DNA from: Marinihelvus sp942491555
GTDB taxonomy: Bacteria > Pseudomonadota > Gammaproteobacteria > Xanthomonadales > SZUA-36
DNA length: 64,000 nt
NCBI GenBank assembly: GCA_942491555.1
Contig: CALOBN010000005.1
Coordinates: forward strand, 620,001-684,000
Direction: 5' to 3'
The position numbers and the translations under genes are program-made. The notes under the pieces are model-generated. The model was not told the DNA's origin and searched no databases. It saw nothing but the letters and a program-made list of their open reading frames with translations. Numbering within the stretch: the first letter of the stretch is position 1; the number at the start of each line of letters is the position of its first letter. Of this stretch, positions 59,006 to 64,000 are shown piece after piece.

Positions 59006-60298
59006 TCAGGCTTTAACGGTTTCGGTCGAGGGGGTGTTGCCGGCGTCCGGATCGTTGAGTACGTCCAGGTCCAGTTCGCCTTCGCTGCGCGCAACGATCG
59101 TTGTGACCATGGCATCTCCGGTTACGTTGACGGCTGTGCGCGTCATGTCCAGCAGTCGGTCCACGCCCAGGATCATCGCGATGCCCTCGGGTGGAAGACC
59201 GACCTGGGACAGCACACCGGCGAGCACGACCAGGCCCACGCTGGGCACGCCGGCGGTTCCCACGGACGCCAGGATGACCATCACCACCACCATCAGGTAT
59301 TGCGCCAGGCTCAGCTCAATGCCGTAAAACTGGGCGATGAATCCGGTTGCGATGCCCTGCATGATGGCGGTGCCGTCCATGTTGATGGTGGCACCCAGGG
59401 GAACGGTAAAAGAGGCGATGCGGTTGCTGACGCCGAGGCGCTTTTCCACGGTTTCCAGCGTGACCGGAATGGTGGCATTGCTCGAGGCTGTAGAGAAGGC
59501 AAACATCATTACCGCACGCATCTTCTTGAGAAACAGGAGCGGATTGACCCGGGCCAATAGCGTGAGCAGTGTGGGATAGACCACCAGCGCATGCACAAAC
59601 AGCACGGCAAAAACCAGGATGACATACTTGCCCACCGCCATGAAGTCGGCCATATCGCTGGTGGCCGCCAGGTTGGCAATCAACGCAAACACGCCATAGG
59701 GTGCAAAACGCATGACCAGGGTCACCAGTTTCATGACGATATCGTTCATATCCCGGAACCAGTCGCCAATGCGGACCCCGGCGCTGCCGCTGAGCGTCAG
59801 TGAGATGCCCAGCAATACGGAGAACACGATGATGGGCAGCATCTGACCATTGGCCATGGCTGCGACCGGATTGCGCGGCACCATATCGATCAGCACCTGG
59901 CTGAAGGGCGTGGCGGCTGCCACCTCACTGTCGACAATCGTGGCCGGCACAGCGCCAATACCGGGTTCAAAGACAACCGCGGCGGTCAGGGCAAGGGTGA
60001 CGGCGATGCCGGTGGTGAGCATGTAAAGGCCAATCGCTTTGCCGCCGACCCGGCCGAGCACCTTGGGATCAGACAGTGAACTGGACCCGCAGACCAGCGA
60101 GATAAACACCAACGGCACCACCAGCATCTGTAGCAGCGAAATGAACACCTGGCCAAGAACCCGGAAGATACCGTCGATCAGCCAGATCTGGCTCCAGTCC
60201 GGATTACCCATTATGGAGATAATCAATCCGGCCATGGCCCCCAGCACCATGGCTATAAGTATTCGTGCGCTGAGGCTGAGCTTTTTATTGTTGGCCAT
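59006..60298 (-). CDS. Dicarboxylate/amino acid:cation symporter (DAACS)
   Basis: A 430-residue inner-membrane symporter of the GltP/DctA/EAAT family, which takes up glutamate, aspartate or C4-dicarboxylates with H+ or Na+. The re-entrant loop HP1 has the serine motif STASSNATIPVTLETVEKRL, and TM7 carries GATINMDGTAI, the cation-binding NMDGT motif. HP2 appears in ASVGTAGVPSVGLVVLAGVL and TM8 in DRLLDMTRTAVNVTGDAMVT, whose Asp/Arg residues select the substrate; the Arg points toward acidic substrates. It is monocistronic, divergent from glnS, with element copy 2 past its stop codon. Confidence 0.93.
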   Translation of the reverse strand: MANNKKLSLSARILIAMVLGAMAGLIISIMGNPDWSQIWLIDGIFRVLGQVFISLLQMLVVPLVFISLVCGSSSLSDPKVLGRVGGKAIGLYMLTTGIAVTLALTAAVVFEPGIGAVPATIVDSEVAAATPFSQVLIDMVPRNPVAAMANGQMLPIIVFSVLLGISLTLSGSAGVRIGDWFRDMNDIVMKLVTLVMRFAPYGVFALIANLAATSDMADFMAVGKYVILVFAVLFVHALVVYPTLLTLLARVNPLLFLKKMRAVMMFAFSTASSNATIPVTLETVEKRLGVSNRIASFTVPLGATINMDGTAIMQGIATGFIAQFYGIELSLAQYLMVVVMVILASVGTAGVPSVGLVVLAGVLSQVGLPPEGIAMILGVDRLLDMTRTAVNVTGDAMVTTIVARSEGELDLDVLNDPDAGNTPSTETVKA

Positions 60299-60378
60299 AG
60301 GGGTGTCCGATTGGGATAGAATTCATTTTTTCTGCGATCCAGACCGCGAAGGTCGATAGCCTACACGAAGGCAGCTCC

Positions 60379-62052
60379 ATGGACGAAACCACCCAGACCA
60401 CAAATTTTATTCGCAATATCGTCAAGGCCGACCTTGAGGATGGGAAGCATGCATCAGTTATTACGCGCTTCCCCCCGGAGCCAAATGGCTACCTTCATAT
60501 CGGTCATGCGAAATCAATTTGCCTGAATTTTGGACTTGCTGCCGAATTTGGCGGCCGGACCAACCTGCGCTTTGATGATACCAATCCTCTCAAGGAAAAC
60601 GAGGATTACGCGCAGGCGATCATGGATGACGTGCGCTGGCTCGGCTTTGAGTGGGATGAACTTCACCACGCCTCTGATTACTTTGAACAATTGCATGAGT
60701 GGGCGGTGCACCTGATACGCGAGGGTCACGCCTACGTGGACAGCCAGGATGCCGATACCATCCGCAGCCAGCGCGGCACGCTGACCGCGCCGGGTACAGA
60801 CAGCCCCTATCGCAGTCGCAGCATCGAGGAAAACCTCAATTTGTTCGCCCAGATGACGGCCGGTGAGTGCGAGGAAGGCGCTCATGTGCTGAGGGCGCGG
60901 ATTGATATGGGCTCCCCCAATATCAACCTGCGAGACCCGGTGTTGTACCGCATTCTGCATGCGCCACATCACCGTACCGGGGACCGTTGGCACATTTATC
61001 CCATGTACGACTGGGCGCACGGCCAGTCTGATTCACTTGAGCAGATCACGCATTCCCTGTGTACGCTGGAGTTTGAAGACCATCGGCCGCTGTATAACTG
61101 GTTCCTGGATCATATTCCGGCGCCTTCGCATCCCCGGCAGATCGAGTTTGCCCGTGGCAACCTGAACTTCACCGTGATGAGTAAGCGCCGCCTGCGTGAA
61201 CTCGTCGACGAGGGTCATGTTGACGGTTGGGATGACCCGCGAATGCCAACCCTGGCGGGACTGCGCCGGCGTGGTTATACACCGGCAAGCATTCGACGTT
61301 TCTGGGGCGACCTGGGGGTATCGAAATCAGACAGTATTATCGACATGGGGGTGCTGGAAAACGCGGTTCGTGACGACCTTAATGAAAAAGCGCCTCGTGC
61401 CATGGCGGTGCTGGATCCGATCAAGGTGATATTGACCAATTTTCCTGAAGGCGAGACCGAGTGGCTGGAGGCCGCGGTGCATCCGCAGCAGCCTGAACGA
61501 GGCAGTCGCCAGGTGCCGATCAGCCGCGAAATCTGGATTGAGCGCGGCGACTTCATGGAAGACCCGCCCCGCAAGTTTTTCCGCCTGCGCCCGGATGGCG
61601 AGGTGCGTTTGCGCAATGCCTTCATTATCCGTTGTACCGATGTGATCAAAGATGCGGCTGGCGAGGTGGTGCAGTTGCACTGTGAATTTGATCCGGACAG
61701 CCGCACCGGGATGCCCGGCGCGGAACGCCGGGTAAAAGGCACCATTCACTGGGTGTCCGCCGCGCATGCGGTCGGTGTCGAAGTGCGCCTTTATGACCGC
61801 TTGTTCGATGTTGAAAATCCGCTGGCGGACAAGGATCGCGATTACCGTCAATTCATTAACCCGGCCTCACTGGAGGTTATTGAACAGGCGTGGGTTGAAC
61901 CTTCGGTTATTGAGGATGATGCTGATGAGGCGGTCCAGTTTGAACGAACCGGTTACTTTATACGGGACCGCAAGGCCGGGGGCGATGGTGGCGTTGTTTT
62001 CAACAGGACGGTGACCCTGCGGGATACCTGGGCCAGGCTCAAAAAGGGCTGA
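60379..62052 (+). CDS. glnS: Glutaminyl-tRNA synthetase
   Basis: A class I aminoacyl-tRNA synthetase that charges tRNA-Gln, 557 residues. The HIGH signature is GYLHIGHAK (His40, His43), preceded by TRFPPEPN, which distinguishes the Gln/eukaryotic-Glu branch from bacterial GltX. The KMSKS-equivalent is NFTVMSKRRLRELV. DPRMPTLAGLRRRGYTPASI and a C-terminal anticodon-binding beta-barrel follow. Its presence means the organism makes Gln-tRNA directly, as usual in gammaproteobacteria. Confidence 0.97.
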   Translation: MDETTQTTNFIRNIVKADLEDGKHASVITRFPPEPNGYLHIGHAKSICLNFGLAAEFGGRTNLRFDDTNPLKENEDYAQAIMDDVRWLGFEWDELHHASDYFEQLHEWAVHLIREGHAYVDSQDADTIRSQRGTLTAPGTDSPYRSRSIEENLNLFAQMTAGECEEGAHVLRARIDMGSPNINLRDPVLYRILHAPHHRTGDRWHIYPMYDWAHGQSDSLEQITHSLCTLEFEDHRPLYNWFLDHIPAPSHPRQIEFARGNLNFTVMSKRRLRELVDEGHVDGWDDPRMPTLAGLRRRGYTPASIRRFWGDLGVSKSDSIIDMGVLENAVRDDLNEKAPRAMAVLDPIKVILTNFPEGETEWLEAAVHPQQPERGSRQVPISREIWIERGDFMEDPPRKFFRLRPDGEVRLRNAFIIRCTDVIKDAAGEVVQLHCEFDPDSRTGMPGAERRVKGTIHWVSAAHAVGVEVRLYDRLFDVENPLADKDRDYRQFINPASLEVIEQAWVEPSVIEDDADEAVQFERTGYFIRDRKAGGDGGVVFNRTVTLRDTWARLKKG

Positions 62053-62158
62053 CCCGGTCCATCAACGCGGATCACGACAGACAGGTGACTAGCGGCAGGG
62101 GAGTTGTTGCTGCTCCTTTGCTAGACTGAGGTATGTGGCTTAAGAGGAGATCAGGCAT

Positions 62159-62740
62159 ATGAGTTGGATTTTTCTGGCGCTCATTGTGGGTGCGGTGGTA
62201 TTTGCCATCTCGATTTACAACCGCTTGGTGGCATCAAGGAATCGGTTCAAAAATGCGTTTGCGCAGATCGATGTGCAGCTTACCCGTCGCCATGATCTCA
62301 TTCCGAACCTGGTTGAAACGGCCAAAGGATACATGGCGCATGAGAAAGATACGCTCGAAGCGGTAATCAAAGCCCGCACGGCGGCAGTTTCAGGTCTTCA
62401 GGAAGCATCCCGTGATCCGACCGATCCGGTAGCCATGAAAAAGCTCGCTGAGGCCGAGCAGGGACTTTCCGGCGCGTTGGGCCGCTTGTTCGCACTGTCT
62501 GAGTCCTACCCGGACCTGAAAGCCAATGAGAACATGATGCAGCTCTCCGAGGAACTCACCACAACCGAGAACAAGGTCGCGTTTGCCCGGCAGGCCTATA
62601 ACGACTCGGTGATGGATTACAACACGCTGCGAGAGTCTTTTCCGAACAACTTCTTTGCGGGTTGGTTTAATTTCTCACCGGCAGAGTTGCTGGAAATTGA
62701 AGACGAAACCAAGCGTGAGGTACCCCAGGTTTCGTTTTGA
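62159..62740 (+). CDS. lemA: LemA family protein
   Basis: A 193-residue membrane-anchored protein. One N-terminal transmembrane helix (about 2-20, SWIFLALIVGAVVFAISIYN) is followed by a cytoplasmic helical bundle. FAQIDVQLTRRHDLIPNLVE, VETAKGYMAHE and PDLKANENMMQLSEELTTTE are the family core, and the end PNNFFAGWFNFSP is typical. The start is supported by AAGAGGAGA. LemA proteins commonly pair with HtpX-like M48 proteases, as here, but their biochemical role is unsettled. Confidence 0.94.
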   Translation: MSWIFLALIVGAVVFAISIYNRLVASRNRFKNAFAQIDVQLTRRHDLIPNLVETAKGYMAHEKDTLEAVIKARTAAVSGLQEASRDPTDPVAMKKLAEAEQGLSGALGRLFALSESYPDLKANENMMQLSEELTTTENKVAFARQAYNDSVMDYNTLRESFPNNFFAGWFNFSPAELLEIEDETKREVPQVSF

Positions 62741-62798
62741 ATCTGTCTTGCAAGGCCTCATGCCCTGAGGCCCATGGCGTGACTGAAGGGTCGCCGGC

Positions 62799-64000
62799 TT
62801 GAATTTCTTCGAGCACCAGGATCGTTCCAGGCGTCAGACGCGCTGGTTGCTGCTGTTGTTTGGGGTGGCCGTGCTGGCCGTGGTGGCGGTGGTTAACGTG
62901 GTGCTGCTGCTGACCCTGGGCTTTCTTTCCCCGCTTGATGGCGTGCCTTTATTATCCGCTGCCAACGTGAAGGCCAATAGCAGCATGCTGCTGTTCGGCG
63001 CCATCGGCACCGGCATGCTGATTGGCCTCGCCAGCCTATCCAGGATGTTGCAGTTGCGCGGTGGCGGTGGAGAAGTAGCCCGGTCGCTGGGCGGAACGCT
63101 GGTTGATCCCGACAGCCGGGATCCGTTGCGCCGGCGCCTCGTCAACGTTGTCGAGGAAATCTCGCTGGCGGCCGGCGTGCCCGTGCCGCAGATATTTGTG
63201 CTCGAACAGGAGCCCGGTATCAACGCGTTCGCCGCCGGCTATTCACCATCTGATGCGGCGGTCGCGGTGACCCGCGGGACGCTGGAGAAGCTTAATCGAA
63301 ACGAACTCCAGGGTGTCATCGCTCACGAGTTCAGCCACATTCTCAACGGCGATATGCGGCTGAACATCAAGCTCATGGGCGCCCTTTTCGGAATCCTGGT
63401 GTTGTCGCTGATCGGGCGGCGGGTTCTGTTGCACAGCGGCTCGCTGGGCCGCTCGCGCAATTCCGGGCCCATTCTGGGGCTTGCGATAGCGCTGGTTGTG
63501 ATTGGTTATGTCGGCCTGTTTTTCGGCCGTGTGATTAAGGCGGCTGTGTCCCGGCAAAGGGAATACCTGGCCGATGCCTCGGCCGTTCAATTTACCCGCG
63601 ACCCTGACAGCATTGCCGGTGCGCTGAAGAAAATTGCCGTTCACGGTAACCACTCCTACCTGCAGGCGGACTCAGAAGAGGTCGGTCATATGCTGTTCGG
63701 CCCCGGTCAGCAGGCGAGTTTATTGGCTACGCATCCGCCATTACTGCAGCGCATCATGCGGGTGGAACCTAATTTCACCGAAGATGAGCTGCGGGTCGTC
63801 GCCGAGCGGCTCAAGCGTGATGAACTGCGCCAACAAAAGACGGCAGCGAAAGAAGAACAGCGTCGCGAACAGCGTGAAAAGGAGCCACGAATGGCGCTGG
63901 ACGCGCAAAGCATTATTGACCAGATCGGCAACCCGGATATGCAGCAGATTCTTATTGCTGCGGCGCTGGCCCAGAGCCTGCCCGGGGATGCCGCGGCCGC
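62799..64000 (+). CDS. HtpX-like M48 zinc metalloprotease, 3' end outside window
   Basis: The frame runs from TTG 62799, preceded by GAAGGG at 8-nt spacing, to the right edge; 400 codons are visible with no stop codon. Two N-terminal transmembrane helices (about 17-43 and 62-80) precede the catalytic domain. The zinc site is HEFSH (His176, Glu177, His180) with the third ligand in REYLADAS (Glu255), and further hydrophobic segments at about 192-207 and 226-245. The C-terminal part after residue about 320 is a charged coiled coil (LRQQKTAAKEEQRREQREKE), longer than E. coli HtpX. It forms an operon with lemA. A membrane protein quality-control role is inferred from the family. Confidence 0.9.
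   Translation, partial: MNFFEHQDRSRRQTRWLLLLFGVAVLAVVAVVNVVLLLTLGFLSPLDGVPLLSAANVKANSSMLLFGAIGTGMLIGLASLSRMLQLRGGGGEVARSLGGTLVDPDSRDPLRRRLVNVVEEISLAAGVPVPQIFVLEQEPGINAFAAGYSPSDAAVAVTRGTLEKLNRNELQGVIAHEFSHILNGDMRLNIKLMGALFGILVLSLIGRRVLLHSGSLGRSRNSGPILGLAIALVVIGYVGLFFGRVIKAAVSRQREYLADASAVQFTRDPDSIAGALKKIAVHGNHSYLQADSEEVGHMLFGPGQQASLLATHPPLLQRIMRVEPNFTEDELRVVAERLKRDELRQQKTAAKEEQRREQREKEPRMALDAQSIIDQIGNPDMQQILIAAALAQSLPGDAAA

Overview
The window looks like chromosome from a GC-rich gammaproteobacterium. The evidence is a dnaG-rpoD pair, gmk-rpoZ-spoT, a pilMNOPQ operon beside mrcA, a lysidine-type tRNA-Ile(CAU), P-II, ComM, UbiK and PepN, all in forms typical of that class. Several features hint at the Chromatiales/Xanthomonadales side (Woeseia- or Wenzhouxiangella-like lineages): proteins combining membrane segments, a TolB-like domain and TPRs, and a secreted M14 peptidase with C-terminal WFDPxRxGEG repeats. 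That placement is inference. No phage, complete insertion sequence, CRISPR array or rRNA operon was seen.

Layout. 1-3.6 kb: dnaG (cut by the left edge) and rpoD, with a terminator. 3.6-5.4 kb: a large palindromic element, an AmpG-like MFS transporter and tRNA-Ile(CAU). 5.4-9.5 kb: small or hypothetical genes, aquaporin Z and a MoeB-rhodanese fusion. 9.5-16.9 kb: a mostly leftward block with a secreted carboxypeptidase and its partner, a periplasmic rhodanese, a HAD hydrolase, an orphan LytTR regulator and comM. 16.9-22.7 kb: the accessory region. It holds a small membrane protein, a duplicated scrap of the comM 5' end, an AraC regulator, a rhodanese, a Tat-exported DszB-like protein, a 46-codon OprB porin remnant, an e(P4)-type acid phosphatase and a broken esterase. 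22.7-29.9 kb: ubiK, glnK, a hydroxyacid dehydrogenase, a TolB/TPR protein, PPK2, recG and ridA. 29.9-41.4 kb: spoT-rpoZ-gmk-yicC leftward; rph-rdgB-hemW, rpmE2 and gltA rightward; then a nucleotidyltransferase-like gene and mrcA leftward. 41.8-46.9 kb: pilMNOPQ. 47-56.6 kb: a methyltransferase, fRMsr, tag, a threonine/serine dehydratase, pepN, hypothetical lipoproteins and a second TolB/TPR protein. 56.7-64 kb: mnmG, a second copy of the palindromic element, a DAACS symporter, glnS, lemA and an M48 protease cut by the right edge.

Two signals stand out. First, a ~205 bp palindromic element occurs twice (3647-3854 and 58783-58987). Each copy starts about 25 bp after a rho-independent terminator and ends shortly before the stop codon of a convergent transporter gene. 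The copies differ at many stem positions, but most changes are matched on the opposite arm, so the structure is conserved rather than the sequence. Second, the 17.8-21.2 kb cluster pairs a Tat-exported protein carrying the apparent Cys/His/Arg catalytic residues of the desulfinase DszB with a periplasmic rhodanese. A divergent AraC regulator faces them, and its promoter contains two 11-bp direct repeats 21 bp apart. A porin remnant and two other decayed genes lie close by, which suggests an accessory sulfur-compound pathway that is partly eroding.
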